Shown here one piece after another: positions 10,383-19,935 of a stretch of DNA of 55,341 bases. The position numbers were made by a program, and so were the translations under genes. This DNA is from Pseudomonadota bacterium. Its GTDB lineage: Bacteria; Pseudomonadota; Gammaproteobacteria; Acidiferrobacterales; UBA6901. How positions within the stretch are numbered: the first letter of the stretch is position 1; the number at the start of each line of letters is the position of its first letter. The stretch covers positions 1 to 55,341 of the forward strand of contig DAHXOO010000015.1 in assembly GCA_027364845.1 (NCBI GenBank), written 5' to 3'. Below the pieces are notes generated by a model, which saw only the letters and a list, made by a program, of their open reading frames with translations, was not told the origin of the DNA and did not search any database.

Positions 10383-12080
10383 ATGCAAGCCGAAAAAATA
10401 GACATGCACGCATCGTGGATCAAGGACGTCTTGATCCTGAGCTTTGTAATCGGCCTGTTGTTCAGTTTCATGTTGGGCAGCCGTGCCTTCTGGGAGCCTG
10501 ACGAAGGCCGCTATGTTGAGATTCCGCGAGAGATGGTCGCTACCGGCAACTACGTCACCCCGCGTCTGGACGGCGTCATTTACCTCGAGAAACCAGTCCT
10601 TTTCTACTGGCTTGAAAGCGCGTCGATCAGGCTTTTTGGCCTCAATGAATGGAGCATGCGCCTGTGGCCAGCGCTGCTTGGGCTGGTCGGCTGCATTGCC
10701 GTGTACCTTGCCGGCCGCCAAATGTACGGCCGCTCGGCCGGCCTCATTGCCGCGACCGTGCTGTCGACTAATGTTCTCTACTACGCGCTTGCGCGCATTA
10801 TTACCATCGATATGCCGATCACAGCGCTGCTCAGCGTATCGATGCTCGCCTTTCTGCTCGGCACCAAGGAGCCCGAAGGCACCCGGCGTCGCTTTCTCAT
10901 GTGGACTTTTTATGCGTTCGCCGCACTCGCAATACTGGCCAAAGGCCTGATAGGCATCGTATTTCCAGGCATGGTGATCGGCGCCTGGATCCTAATCCGC
11001 AATGACTGGCGGCTGCTGCGTTCCATGTACCTGCCGAGCGGTCTCGTGCTGCTGCTCGCCATCGCCGCCCCCTGGCATATCCTGGTCGCACATGCTAATC
11101 CGACATTCCTGCACTATTACTTCATCCGCCAGCATTTTGAGCGTTACCTGACTCCGGTCGCGCACCGCTATCAGCCGGCGTGGTTCTTTATCCCAATAGC
11201 CCTCGCCGGGCTGTTTCCGTGGACAGCGTTCCTGTTCCAGGCATTGCGACGCAGCCTGCCGGCATCATGGTCAGGCCTAGAGAAGGAGCGCGATGCACTG
11301 TATCTGATACTGTGGGCAGGCCTGATTCTGGCGTTTTTCTCGTTTTCCGACTCAAAACTGATCCCCTACATCCTGCCGATATTTCCGCCATTAGCGATTT
11401 TAGTCGGGCGCTATCTGTCGCCCGCCTGGTACGGGGACAAAGTGCCAGGGTTGCGCACGGGCCTGTGGACACTGCTAGCGGCAAGCGTGGCAATCGCGGT
11501 ACTGCTGATTGCCGCTCCCCAGCTTACCGCCACGGATCCCAAAATCGGGACTTATACCACCATGCTCAGCCCGTACCTGTACGCCATGGCGGCGACCGTA
11601 GTAGCCGGGAGCATCGCCGCACTCGTCTTGGCATATCGCGGCCGGCCTTTACGATCGCTGGCAGTCATCGCCGTTATGGGTGCCCTTTTCCTCAGCATCC
11701 TGGCGAGCGGCCTGCCGCTAATGGACAGCAAGAATTCCGTCAAGGCACTCGCGCTGGATCTCAAGCCGCTTCTCGAACCACACACTGAGGTCATGAATTA
11801 CCACGCGTACTACCAGGACCTGCCGGCCTACATCGGGCGCAGGGTGACCATCGTCGGCTTCAAGGGTGAACTTGCGTACGGAACGACCCTTGAGAACGAC
11901 AGCGCCTGGATCATCGGCGACCACACCTTCTGGCGGCGCTGGCAAAGTCCCAGAACCATCTATATGCTTACAACCCGCAAGCTTTACGCCCAGCTTCGCG
12001 CCAGCGGGCAAGGAAGGTTCTACCTCCTGGCCAGAAGTGGCGACAATGTCCTGCTCACCAATACCGAGACCCGAGGATGA
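10383..12080 (+). CDS. arnT: ArnT-like lipid A glycosyltransferase (GT83)
   Basis: Transfers 4-amino-4-deoxy-L-arabinose from undecaprenyl phosphate to lipid A at the periplasmic side of the inner membrane. About 565 residues from the ATG at 10383, with 558 from a second in-frame ATG at 10404. The GT-C catalytic loop WEPDEGRYVEIPREM follows the first membrane segment, then LEKPVLFYWL and about a dozen further hydrophobic helices, with a soluble C-terminal part. The longer frame reaching back to 10089 overlaps the phosphodiesterase gene and is rejected. It overlaps the next gene by ATGA. Its position as first arn gene differs from enterobacteria, where arnT follows arnD. Confidence 0.92.
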   Translation: MQAEKIDMHASWIKDVLILSFVIGLLFSFMLGSRAFWEPDEGRYVEIPREMVATGNYVTPRLDGVIYLEKPVLFYWLESASIRLFGLNEWSMRLWPALLGLVGCIAVYLAGRQMYGRSAGLIAATVLSTNVLYYALARIITIDMPITALLSVSMLAFLLGTKEPEGTRRRFLMWTFYAFAALAILAKGLIGIVFPGMVIGAWILIRNDWRLLRSMYLPSGLVLLLAIAAPWHILVAHANPTFLHYYFIRQHFERYLTPVAHRYQPAWFFIPIALAGLFPWTAFLFQALRRSLPASWSGLEKERDALYLILWAGLILAFFSFSDSKLIPYILPIFPPLAILVGRYLSPAWYGDKVPGLRTGLWTLLAASVAIAVLLIAAPQLTATDPKIGTYTTMLSPYLYAMAATVVAGSIAALVLAYRGRPLRSLAVIAVMGALFLSILASGLPLMDSKNSVKALALDLKPLLEPHTEVMNYHAYYQDLPAYIGRRVTIVGFKGELAYGTTLENDSAWIIGDHTFWRRWQSPRTIYMLTTRKLYAQLRASGQGRFYLLARSGDNVLLTNTETRG

Positions 12081-12442
12081 CTTATCTTCCGCTGATCCTG
12101 CTAGGCGTGCTGCTAAACGCCGCCGCCCAGCTGCTACTGAAGGAGGGAATGCGCCGCATCGGGCACTTTGCTTTTTCCTGGGCGAACGTGATTCCGATAG
12201 GCATGCAAGTGGCAGTCAGCCCATTTGTCCTGGCTGGCCTGTTCAGCTACGTCGTCAGCGTAGTGGTGTGGATTCTCGTGCTGTCGCGCGTTCAGGTAAG
12301 CTTCGCCTATCCGATGCTCAGTATCGGCTATATCGTCAATGCCGTCGCGGCCTATTACCTGTTCAACGAGAATTTTTCGCCGACGCGCGCTGCCGGGATT
12401 CTGGTCATCGTGTGTGGCGTCTATCTCGTAACCCGCAGCTGA
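12077..12442 (+). CDS. arnE: SMR-type membrane protein, ArnE-like flippase subunit
   Basis: 121 residues with four membrane helices, of the small multidrug resistance/EmrE fold. In enterobacteria two such proteins, ArnE and ArnF, form the flippase for undecaprenyl-phosphate-Ara4N. Only one is present here, so it may act as a homo-oligomer or have a partner elsewhere. Features are an N-terminal LLLKEGMRRIG loop, the SFAYPMLSIGYIVNAVAA segment corresponding to the conserved third helix, and a last helix AAGILVIVCGVYLVTRS. The start codon overlaps the arnT stop (ATGA), which indicates translational coupling. The function is assigned mainly from the operon. Confidence 0.82.
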   Translation: MTYLPLILLGVLLNAAAQLLLKEGMRRIGHFAFSWANVIPIGMQVAVSPFVLAGLFSYVVSVVVWILVLSRVQVSFAYPMLSIGYIVNAVAAYYLFNENFSPTRAAGILVIVCGVYLVTRS

Positions 12443-12454
12443 AGCGGTGCTCCC

Positions 12455-13612
12455 ATGACTGAAGAATTTCTGCCCTTCTCCCGCCCGACAATCAGCCGCG
12501 AAGCGATTGAGGAGGTCGTTGCCTGCCTGCAGTCGGGCTGGATCACCACCGGACCGCGCGTAAAGAAGTTCGAGGATGCACTTTCTGCCTATGTCGGCGC
12601 ACCCCGGGTGCTGGCGCTGTCCTCGGCGACTGCCGGGCTGCATCTGGCGCTGGCGGCGCTGTCGCTACAGCCCGGCGACGAGGTGATTACGACACCCATG
12701 ACCTTCGCGGCAACCCTAAACACCATCGTCCTCGCCGGCGGCAAGCCGGTTCTGGTTGACGTTGAGCCCTCCACCTACAACATGGACGTAAACCAGCTGG
12801 CCGACGCGATTACCGGGCACACCCGCGCCATCATGCCCGTGCACTTTGCCGGGCTGCCCGTCGATATGGATCCGCTGTATGCGCTGGCGGCAAAACATGG
12901 CCTGCGCGTGATCGAGGACGCTGCCCACGCGATCGGCACGGAATACCGGGGCCGGCGCATCGGAAGCTTCGGCGACACCCAGGTATTCAGCTTCCATCCG
13001 AACAAGAATATAACGACCGGCGAGGGCGGCGCAGTCACGACGCGCGATGCAAAGCTAGCCGACAGCATTGCCCTTCTGCGCTTCCACGGCATGGACCGGG
13101 AAGCTTGGAACCGCTTCGGCAAAACCGGGAATCAGCACTATGAGATCGTCATCCCCGGGTTCAAGTACAACATGATGGACATGCAGGCCGCGCTTGGCCT
13201 GCATCAGCTGCCGGCGCTCGAGGGGTTCATCCAGCGCCGTACTGAGATCGCACGGCGTTACCAGGCGCTTCTCGCGGATTGGCCACAGTGGGTCCTGCCT
13301 GGAACGCCGACCTACCCGCATCGCCACGCCTGGCACCTGTATACACCGCTCATCAATCCGGCGGCTGCCAACATGGACCGCGACACGTTCATGCAGGAGA
13401 TGAAGGAACGCAACATCGGCACCGGTCTGCACTACCACGCGGTGCACCTGTATCCCTATTACCGCGACCACTTCGGCTTCAAGCGCGGCGATTTTCCAAA
13501 TGCCGAAAGTATCTCGGATCGAATCGTCAGCCTGCCGCTGTTCCCGTCAATGAGCGATTCGGACCAGGAGCGCGTGATTGCAGCTATGGCCGATTTGTTT
13601 CAACGGGACTGA
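12455..13612 (+). CDS. arnB: UDP-4-amino-4-deoxy-L-arabinose aminotransferase (DegT/DnrJ family)
   Basis: PLP-dependent aminotransferase that converts UDP-4-keto-arabinose to UDP-Ara4N. 385 residues, the usual length. GWITTGPRVKKFE is near the N-terminus, VIEDAAHAIGTEY near residue 150, and the PLP lysine lies in SFHPNKNITTGEGG near 185. The C-terminal part carries GTGLHYHAVHLYPYY. It lies 12 bp after arnE and 3 bp before arnC, inside the arn operon, which makes ArnB more likely than other DegT-family sugar aminotransferases. Confidence 0.92.
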   Translation: MTEEFLPFSRPTISREAIEEVVACLQSGWITTGPRVKKFEDALSAYVGAPRVLALSSATAGLHLALAALSLQPGDEVITTPMTFAATLNTIVLAGGKPVLVDVEPSTYNMDVNQLADAITGHTRAIMPVHFAGLPVDMDPLYALAAKHGLRVIEDAAHAIGTEYRGRRIGSFGDTQVFSFHPNKNITTGEGGAVTTRDAKLADSIALLRFHGMDREAWNRFGKTGNQHYEIVIPGFKYNMMDMQAALGLHQLPALEGFIQRRTEIARRYQALLADWPQWVLPGTPTYPHRHAWHLYTPLINPAAANMDRDTFMQEMKERNIGTGLHYHAVHLYPYYRDHFGFKRGDFPNAESISDRIVSLPLFPSMSDSDQERVIAAMADLFQRD

Positions 13613-13615
13613 GCC

Positions 13616-14611
13616 ATGACATATCCTTACCTCAGCGTCGTCGTCCCTATCTACAACGAGGAGGCCAATCTGGAAACCCTCTTCGCACGTCTTACCGCCG
13701 TATTGGATGCGACCGGGAAGCCGTACGAGATGGTGTTCACCAACGACGGTAGCCGCGACCGCTCGGCGGCGCTGCTTGAGCAATTTTACCGCAGGCGCCC
13801 GGAGCAGGTGTGTGTGGTCGAGTTCAACGGCAATTTCGGCCAGCACATGGCAATCATGGCGGCCTTCGAGCATGTGCGCGGCGATGTGATCGTGACTCTG
13901 GATGCAGATTTGCAAAATCCGCCGGAGGAGATCCCGAAGTTGCTGGCCGAGATTGAGGCCGGTCATGACGTAGTCGGCGGCTACCGCAAGGATCGCCACG
14001 ACACGCTGTTCCGCCGCCTCGCCTCCAGGGTCATCAATTCGTTGCGCGCACGCATCACCCACATTCGCATGCGCGACCAGGGCTGCATGCTGCGTGCGTA
14101 CCGGCGCGAGGTCGTGGACAACATCAATGCGAGTAATGAGACATCGACGTTCATACCGGCGCTCGCCTACAGTTTTGCGGCCAACCCTTCGGAGATCGAG
14201 GTGGAGCATCACGCGCGCGTAGCCGGCAAGTCCAAATACCGGCTGTATGACCTGATCCGCCTGAATTTCGATCTGATGACCGGGTTTTCGGTCGTTCCAC
14301 TCCAGATGTTCACTATGTTCGGGATGTTAGTTTCCATCCTGAGTACCCTGTTCGTCATATACCTGTTCATCCGCCGAATCGTGGTCGGGCCCGAGGTACA
14401 GGGCGTGTTCACCCTGTTCGCCATACTTTATTTTCTGGTGGGTGTGGGCATCATGGGACTGGGAATCATCGGTGAGTATGTGGGACGCATATATCAGGAG
14501 GTGCGGCGCCGGCCGCGCTTTGTTATAAAACGGATCCTGCAGCCTGACAATTCGCCGGCAGCCACCGAACATGGTGAAACGCGCACGCATAGGGCTCGCG
14601 GCGGTGACTAG
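13616..14611 (+). CDS. arnC: undecaprenyl-phosphate Ara4FN transferase
   Basis: Family 2 glycosyltransferase that moves 4-deoxy-4-formamido-arabinose from UDP to undecaprenyl phosphate at the cytoplasmic face. 331 residues. The GT2 core shows VVVPIYNEEANLETL at the start, FTNDGSRDRS near 40, VTLDADLQNPPEE near 95 and a QGCMLRAYRR acceptor motif near 160. Two C-terminal membrane helices (about residues 235-255 and 270-295) are typical for ArnC/DPM1-like enzymes. The end of the gene overlaps the start of the ArnA formyltransferase-like gene by a few bases. Confidence 0.92.
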   Translation: MTYPYLSVVVPIYNEEANLETLFARLTAVLDATGKPYEMVFTNDGSRDRSAALLEQFYRRRPEQVCVVEFNGNFGQHMAIMAAFEHVRGDVIVTLDADLQNPPEEIPKLLAEIEAGHDVVGGYRKDRHDTLFRRLASRVINSLRARITHIRMRDQGCMLRAYRREVVDNINASNETSTFIPALAYSFAANPSEIEVEHHARVAGKSKYRLYDLIRLNFDLMTGFSVVPLQMFTMFGMLVSILSTLFVIYLFIRRIVVGPEVQGVFTLFAILYFLVGVGIMGLGIIGEYVGRIYQEVRRRPRFVIKRILQPDNSPAATEHGETRTHRARGGD

Positions 14612-15557
14612 ACCGTCGATAGCAGTCTTCGCCTACCACGACGTGGGTTATGAGTGTCTCCAGGCCTTGATCGGGCGCAAATCACGCATCGTGGCGGTAT
14701 TCACGCACAATGACGACCCCAGGGAAAAAATATGGTTCAAGTCGGTTGCTGCACTCGCACGCCAACACGGCATTCCGGTGTATGCCCCGGATTCGGTCAA
14801 CACCGCGGATTGGATTGAGCGCATTCGCGCGTTGCGGCCGGAGATTCTGTTCTCGTTCTACTACCGGAACCTGATTTGCCAGGAAATTCTCGATATCCCG
14901 ACGCTAGGCGCATTCAATATGCACGGTTCACTGCTCCCGCGATACCGCGGACGGGTGCCGGTGAACTGGGCCGTGCTGAACGGCGAGACGCGCACCGGTG
15001 CGACCCTGCATTTCATGGTGAAGCGGCCGGACGCAGGTGATATCGTCGATCAGGAGGAAGCGCCCATCGGACCGCTCGATTCAGCGCAGCAGGTCTTTGT
15101 CCGGGTTACCGCAGCTGCACGACACGTACTCGAACGGCAGATCGATGCGATCGAGGCCGGAAACGCACCGCGCCGACCCCAGGACGAAGCGGCGGCCAGC
15201 TACTTCGGTGCACGCAAACCGCAGGACGGCCACATCGACTGGACGCTGCCGGCGCAACGCATATTCAATCTGGTGCGCGCCGTCACGCGACCCTACCCGG
15301 GCGCATTCACTGAACTGGGCAGCCGCCAACTTTTTATATGGTGGGCGCTGCCGCGCCTGGAAGACCACAGTGCGCCGGGCGAGATTCTGTCGACACAGCC
15401 GCTGACGGTGGGCACCGGCCGGGGCAACCTCGAAATCGTCACCCTGCAATGGCAGGACGGCGAAGAGCAAGTGGCAGCGGCCGGCACCCATGGCCTGCGC
15501 CGGGGGTTGCGGTTGGGCGCGACGCAGGCGTCGCCGCGCCCTGACACAGTGATTTGA
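14604..15557 (+). CDS. arnA: ArnA formyltransferase half as a separate gene
   Basis: Corresponds to the N-terminal domain of ArnA, which formylates UDP-Ara4N with 10-formyltetrahydrofolate. About 317 residues from the GTG at 14604; a longer start at 14571 would overlap arnC more. Family motifs: VFAYHDVGYECLQAL at the start, then the catalytic FNMHGSLLPRYRGRVPVNW with Asn-x-His, and DAGDIVDQE carrying the catalytic Asp. The C-terminal OB-like domain follows. In E. coli this domain is fused to the decarboxylase; here the two are separate genes 21 bp apart with their own start and stop, and there is no sign of a recent frameshift. It is not methionyl-tRNA formyltransferase, judged by operon context. 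Confidence 0.88.
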   Translation: MTRPSIAVFAYHDVGYECLQALIGRKSRIVAVFTHNDDPREKIWFKSVAALARQHGIPVYAPDSVNTADWIERIRALRPEILFSFYYRNLICQEILDIPTLGAFNMHGSLLPRYRGRVPVNWAVLNGETRTGATLHFMVKRPDAGDIVDQEEAPIGPLDSAQQVFVRVTAAARHVLERQIDAIEAGNAPRRPQDEAAASYFGARKPQDGHIDWTLPAQRIFNLVRAVTRPYPGAFTELGSRQLFIWWALPRLEDHSAPGEILSTQPLTVGTGRGNLEIVTLQWQDGEEQVAAAGTHGLRRGLRLGATQASPRPDTVI

Positions 15558-15578
15558 CATCTTCAACGGAGACATTAC

Positions 15579-16619
15579 ATGAGTCTTAAGGTCCTTATTT
15601 TTGGCGTCAACGGCTTCATCGGCAACAGCCTGACCCAGCACATTCTCGAGCACAAGGATTGGGAGGTTTACGGGATGGACATGAGCGCCGACAAGCTCGG
15701 CGAATGTCTGCGTGACAAGCGTTTCCATTTCGTGGAAGGTGATATTACCATCAACCGCGAATGGATTGAGTATCACGTGAAGAAATGCGACGTGGTGCTT
15801 CCACTGGTTGCCATCGCTACCCCTGCCACCTATGTGACCGACCCGCTGCGGGTATTCGAGCTGGATTTCGAGGCCAATCTGCACATTGTGCGTATGTGCG
15901 TTCGTTACGGAAAGCGCGTGCTCTTTCCATCAACGTCCGAAGTTTATGGAATGAGCCCGGACGCCGAGTTCGACGAGGAGAACACCAATCTCGTGCTGGG
16001 CCCGATACACAAACAGCGCTGGATATACTCATGCTCGAAGCAGCTCATGGACCGCGTGATCTTCGCATATGGAGCCAAGGAAGGCCTGCGGTTCACCCTG
16101 TTTCGGCCATTCAACTGGATTGGCCCGAAGCTCGATAATATTTTCGAGCCCAAGGAAGGCAGTTCGCGAGTGCTGACACAGTTCATTGGTAATATTCTGC
16201 GCGGCAATGACATCCGCCTCGTCGACGGCGGCGAGCAGCGGCGCAGTTTTACCTACATAGACGATGGGGTAGACGCACTACTGCGCATCATTGAAAACAA
16301 GGACGGCTGCGCCGATAGCCGCATCTTTAACATCGGCAACCCAAAGAATGACATGTCGATCCGCCAACTGGCGGAAACCCTGGTGGCTCTTATCAAGACC
16401 TACCCAAAATACGCCAAGCTTGCCGAGAACGTAAAACTCGTGACCACCAGCTCGAACGAGTACTACGGCAAGGGATATCAGGACATCCTGACGCGCGTGC
16501 CATCGATCAAGAATGCGCAGAAATTTCTTGGCTGGAGCCCGACCACGGACCTCAAGACAGCGCTGCACAAGACACTGGACTACCACCTAGGCCGGCCGAC
16601 ACAGGAGCTGGAAAGTTGA
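15579..16619 (+). CDS. arnA: ArnA decarboxylase half (UDP-glucuronate oxidative decarboxylase)
   Basis: Short-chain dehydrogenase/reductase-type enzyme that oxidises and decarboxylates UDP-glucuronate to UDP-4-keto-arabinose, the first committed step of Ara4N synthesis. 346 residues. The NAD-binding motif GVNGFIGNSL is at the N-terminus, the catalytic YxxxK is in WIYSCSKQLMDRVI near residue 150, followed by FRPFNWIGP and the substrate-binding RRSFTYIDDGVDAL. It equals the C-terminal half of enterobacterial ArnA. It starts 21 bp after the formyltransferase gene with a GGAG ribosome site and ends 11 bp before arnD. Confidence 0.9.
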   Translation: MSLKVLIFGVNGFIGNSLTQHILEHKDWEVYGMDMSADKLGECLRDKRFHFVEGDITINREWIEYHVKKCDVVLPLVAIATPATYVTDPLRVFELDFEANLHIVRMCVRYGKRVLFPSTSEVYGMSPDAEFDEENTNLVLGPIHKQRWIYSCSKQLMDRVIFAYGAKEGLRFTLFRPFNWIGPKLDNIFEPKEGSSRVLTQFIGNILRGNDIRLVDGGEQRRSFTYIDDGVDALLRIIENKDGCADSRIFNIGNPKNDMSIRQLAETLVALIKTYPKYAKLAENVKLVTTSSNEYYGKGYQDILTRVPSIKNAQKFLGWSPTTDLKTALHKTLDYHLGRPTQELES

Positions 16620-16630
16620 CGGTATAAGCC

Positions 16631-17539
16631 ATGTCCGAAATCGTGCTCTCCGTAAAGGTTGACGTCGACACCGATCGGGGCACACGTACCGGTGTGCCGA
16701 ATCTTCTGGCGCTGTTTCAAGAGCTTGGAGTACATGCGACCTTTTTGTTTTCGCTTGGCCCGGACAACACCGGGCGTGCCATAAAACGCGTCTTCCGTCC
16801 AGGGTTTTTCAGTAAGGTTGCGCGCACCAACGTCGTCGGAATGTACGGCATCCGTACGCTGCTCAACGGCGTTCTCCTGCCGGCGCCTCATATCGGACGC
16901 CGCAACGAGATGGTCATGCGCACAGCACGATCTCAGGGCCACGAAGTCGGCATCCACTGCTACGACCATATACGCTGGCAGGACGGGCTCGGAAAGATGC
17001 GCGAGACGGAGGTAGCAGCAGAGTTCGGCAAGGCACGGAACGAATTCCTACGGATTTTCGGCGAATCCGCAGCTACCGCTGGAGCCGCGGGCTGGCAGGC
17101 TAATGCCTATAGCCTGGCGGCCTACGATTGCGCGGGACTGCGTTACGCGAGTGACACGCGCGGATCCCGTCCATTCCTGCCCCGCGTGGCGGATCGGGTA
17201 TTTAAAACTTTGCAGATCCCGACAACGCTTCCTACTTTGGACGAACTGCTCGGCCGCCCCGGGTATAGCGAGATGCAGATCGTGGAGTTCTACCTGTCAC
17301 GCTTGCGCGCGGGGGGGCTGCATGTCCTGACCGCGCATGCCGAGATCGAGGGCATGAGCAAGCTTCCCTTGTTCCGCGATCTGCTGGTGCGCGCGCAGGC
17401 TCTGCCCGCGCGCCTGCGCCGGCTTTGCGATATCGCAGAGGAGCTACTGCGTACGCCTCTGGCCATCCCGGTATGCGAGCTCGTGCAAGACGAGGTGGAG
17501 GGCCGCTCTGGCACACTCGCGGTGCAACGCTGCACCTGA
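16631..17539 (+). CDS. arnD: Ara4FN-undecaprenyl phosphate deformylase
   Basis: Polysaccharide-deacetylase-fold enzyme that removes the formyl group from undecaprenyl-phosphate-Ara4FN before flipping. 302 residues. The NodB-type metal site shows VDVDTDRGTRTGVPNLL at the start, then GHEVGIHCYDHIRWQD near residue 100, and a later LHVLTAHAEIEG with a catalytic His. It is the last gene of the arn run, ending 16 bp before the convergent bioB stop. With this gene all steps from UDP-GlcA to modified lipid A are encoded in one operon. Confidence 0.92.
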   Translation: MSEIVLSVKVDVDTDRGTRTGVPNLLALFQELGVHATFLFSLGPDNTGRAIKRVFRPGFFSKVARTNVVGMYGIRTLLNGVLLPAPHIGRRNEMVMRTARSQGHEVGIHCYDHIRWQDGLGKMRETEVAAEFGKARNEFLRIFGESAATAGAAGWQANAYSLAAYDCAGLRYASDTRGSRPFLPRVADRVFKTLQIPTTLPTLDELLGRPGYSEMQIVEFYLSRLRAGGLHVLTAHAEIEGMSKLPLFRDLLVRAQALPARLRRLCDIAEELLRTPLAIPVCELVQDEVEGRSGTLAVQRCT

Positions 17540-17555
17540 GTTACCTGAGCTGCGA

Positions 17556-18536
17556 TCAGCTGCCGGTCTTATCGAGCCCGACTTCCGGCACAGTCGCATG
17601 GGGCACCATGGGATGAAGGCCAAGCTTTTCGAACAGCGCACGATCCTGATCGGTGTTTGGATTGGGAGTGGTAAGCAGACGGTCGCCGTAAAAAATCGAA
17701 TTGGCACCAGCGAAGAAGCATAGCGCCTGCAGCTCCTCCGGCATCTCGCGGCGGCCAGCGGACAGGCGTATGACGCTGCGCACCAGCGCCAGCCGCGTAA
17801 CGGCGACTGTCCGCACGAATTCTATGGGATCGAGCGCCGGCGTATCGCCGAGGGGGGTTCCCGGAATTCGCACCAGCAGGTTGATAGGCACGCTTTCCGG
17901 TTGGGGATCCAGCGCCGCGAGCTGTGCAATCAGTCCGGCGCGATCGATGCGCGCCTCCCCCATGCCGACAATGCCGCCACTACAGACCTTGATGCCGGCA
18001 TGGCGCACAAGGTTCAGCGTATCGAGCCGGTCCTGCCAGTGGTGCGTATGGATCACCTCTTTGTAGAAATCCGGTGCTGAATCGATATTGTGGTTATAGT
18101 AGTCCAGCCCGGCCTCAGCCAATTGTCGCGCCTGATCGTCACGCAGCATCCCCAAGGTGACACAGGTTTCCAGCCCCAGGTCGCGCACCGCGCGGATCAT
18201 GTCCAGCACCGGCTCGAGGTCCCGCTGCTTCGGGCCACGCCACGCAGCCCCCATGCAGAAGCGGGTCGCGCCGCGCGCCTTGGCGGCACGTGCCGACTCG
18301 GCCACCTCTTCAAGCGACATGAGCGGCTGGCTTTCGACACCCGTGTGGTAGCGCGCGGCCTGCGAGCAATAACCGCAGTCTTCCGAGCAGCCGCCCGTCT
18401 TGATGGACAACAGCGTGCTCACCTGGACTGCGTTAGGATCGAAATTCTCTCGGTGTGCAGTATGCGCACGATACAGCAGGTCATTGAACGGCAGGCCAAA
18501 CAGGGCATTGGCCTGGTCGACGGTCATGGCGGACAT
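17556..18536 (-). CDS. bioB: biotin synthase
   Basis: Radical SAM enzyme that inserts sulfur into dethiobiotin. 326 residues, typical length. The SAM cluster motif is [11 protein letters not shown] (C-x3-C-x2-C) near residue 50, and the auxiliary [2Fe-2S] ligands fall in ETCVTLGML and [24 protein letters not shown] is also characteristic. The start ATG at 18536 lies 55 bp downstream of a candidate BirA-type operator. It is not clustered with other bio genes in this window and follows fnr on the same strand, but the 150-bp gap with its own operator argues for an independent promoter. Confidence 0.96.
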   Translation of the reverse strand: MSAMTVDQANALFGLPFNDLLYRAHTAHRENFDPNAVQVSTLLSIKTGGCSEDCGYCSQAARYHTGVESQPLMSLEEVAESARAAKARGATRFCMGAAWRGPKQRDLEPVLDMIRAVRDLGLETCVTLGMLRDDQARQLAEAGLDYYNHNIDSAPDFYKEVIHTHHWQDRLDTLNLVRHAGIKVCSGGIVGMGEARIDRAGLIAQLAALDPQPESVPINLLVRIPGTPLGDTPALDPIEFVRTVAVTRLALVRSVIRLSAGRREMPEELQALCFFAGANSIFYGDRLLTTPNPNTDQDRALFEKLGLHPMVPHATVPEVGLDKTGS

Positions 18537-18590
18537 AGACGGGCGCTCGTGGCTTGAACAAGCCCGCGAAGCTAGGCGAAGCCGCGGTCG

Positions 18591-18623
18591 TTGTCAACCC
18601 TCGCCACCTACCGGAGTTGACGG
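18591..18623 (-). promoter_or_regulatory. candidate BirA-type biotin operator
   Basis: TTGTCAACC-N15-AGTTGACGG, an interrupted palindrome with the architecture of the known BirA box (TTGTAAACC-N14/15-GGTTTACAA), located 55-87 bp before bioB. The left half matches 8 of 9 and the right half is weaker. The regulator is outside the window. Confidence 0.45.
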
Positions 18624-18687
18624 AAAGCCCGCTCTGATTAATCCGTTCTGCGCTATGGCAGCAGCTAACGTGCTACCAGCCACAGAT

Positions 18688-19434
18688 CTAGCCCAGACGC
18701 GTGTGAATTGTCTCGAGATTGGTCAGATGCACGTACTTGCCTCGGACAGTGAGCAAACCCTCCTCCTGGAAACGTGAGAACAGACGGCTCACTGTCTCCA
18801 GGGCGAGCCCCAGGTAGTCACCCAGGTCCTGGCGGGACATGTGAAGCTTGATGTCGGTGGGGGACAGCCCGAGCCGCGTCTGGCGTTGCGAGAAATTGTA
18901 GAGGCATGCGAGCAGGCGTTCATCGGCGCTCATTTTGCCGATCATGAGCAGCAACTGGCCCTCGCGCCCGATCTCACCGCTCATCAGGCGTAGCAGCTGA
19001 TGCTGTAGTCCGCCGATGCGCTGCGCCAGTTCCTCGAGCTTTACCCAGGGGATCTCGCAGACTTCCGAAATTTCGAGCGCCTCGGCATTGCAGCGATGCC
19101 GATCCCCATCGATCGCATCAATGCCAAGAATCTCGCCGGGCAGCTGGAAGCCGGTGACTTGGATGCGTCCGTCGCCGAGCAGCTCCGAAGTCTTCATGGC
19201 ACCGGAACGTATTGCATAGAGTAGTTGCAGCGGATCCCCCATGCGATACAGGTGCTCGCCCTTGCGTACAATGCGCCGGCGTTTGACAGTCTGATCCAGC
19301 GCCATCAATTCGCGATCATCCAGTCCCCGCGGCAGACACAATTCCCGCAACGAACAGTCCTTGCAGGCTGCCTTGATACTGGCGAAGCTGATCACCGCAG
19401 CGCCTCTCTTGTTGCTGATGGATGCATCAGACAT
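18688..19434 (-). CDS. fnr: FNR/ANR oxygen-sensing transcription regulator
   Basis: CRP-family regulator whose [4Fe-4S] cluster is lost on contact with O2. 248 residues from the ATG at 19434, preceded by GGGAGGA at good distance; a TTG three codons upstream is too close to that site. Cluster ligands are all present: C24, C27 and C33 in ACKDCSLRELC, and C115 in HRCNAE. The cyclic-nucleotide-like beta-roll covers residues 45-150, and the HTH recognition helix LALETVSRLFSRF carries the E-x2-S-R residues that read TTGAT half-sites. Six matching boxes occur in the window. It lies between hemN and bioB, all on the minus strand. Confidence 0.96.
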   Translation of the reverse strand: MSDASISNKRGAAVISFASIKAACKDCSLRELCLPRGLDDRELMALDQTVKRRRIVRKGEHLYRMGDPLQLLYAIRSGAMKTSELLGDGRIQVTGFQLPGEILGIDAIDGDRHRCNAEALEISEVCEIPWVKLEELAQRIGGLQHQLLRLMSGEIGREGQLLLMIGKMSADERLLACLYNFSQRQTRLGLSPTDIKLHMSRQDLGDYLGLALETVSRLFSRFQEEGLLTVRGKYVHLTNLETIHTRLG

Positions 19435-19443
19435 GACCCGCAA

Positions 19444-19935
19444 TCCTCCCTTTTTTTGTAGGAACCTCAGTTTCGCGGGAAATCACCTTTATAAATTGGC
19501 GTAGTTTTAACCCATCATGGATGCGCCTGACTCTACCCTGGCGCAGCCCTTACAAGCCTGCATGCCTGTCGACTATATAGCTGTTTACACCTGAAGCCAA
19601 CGGAAAACACGGCACACGTGCCAGCGGTTGTCGCAACGACGTTTTGCCAGCCATCGATTGTATGGCTCCAGTCATGACTCCAGCCCCGGCCATACCCAGA
19701 ATGATTGTCGGTCACAGAACCTTCATTTTGCGCGGGCCGGGTCGGATAAATCGATGGCCATGTCGGCTGGTTGCCGATAATCAGGGCCACGACGCCGGGT
19801 CGGTAGGGCTATTTTCGGAGGCAGTCAATAGCGCAGACCACAATGCGCGGCGGCCAAAGCCGGCGATCGCGGCGACGCTGCGGCTGCTGCAACGCCAACG
19901 ATTGGAACGAACCACCACGGCCGGCGCCTGTGCGC
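19444..19935. other. intergenic region fnr-hemN
   Basis: About 490 bp with no supported gene; it should hold the fnr promoter. An AT-richer stretch (TTTATAAATTGG near 19489) is the likeliest promoter part. No FNR box was seen, so autoregulation is not supported. Confidence 0.45.
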
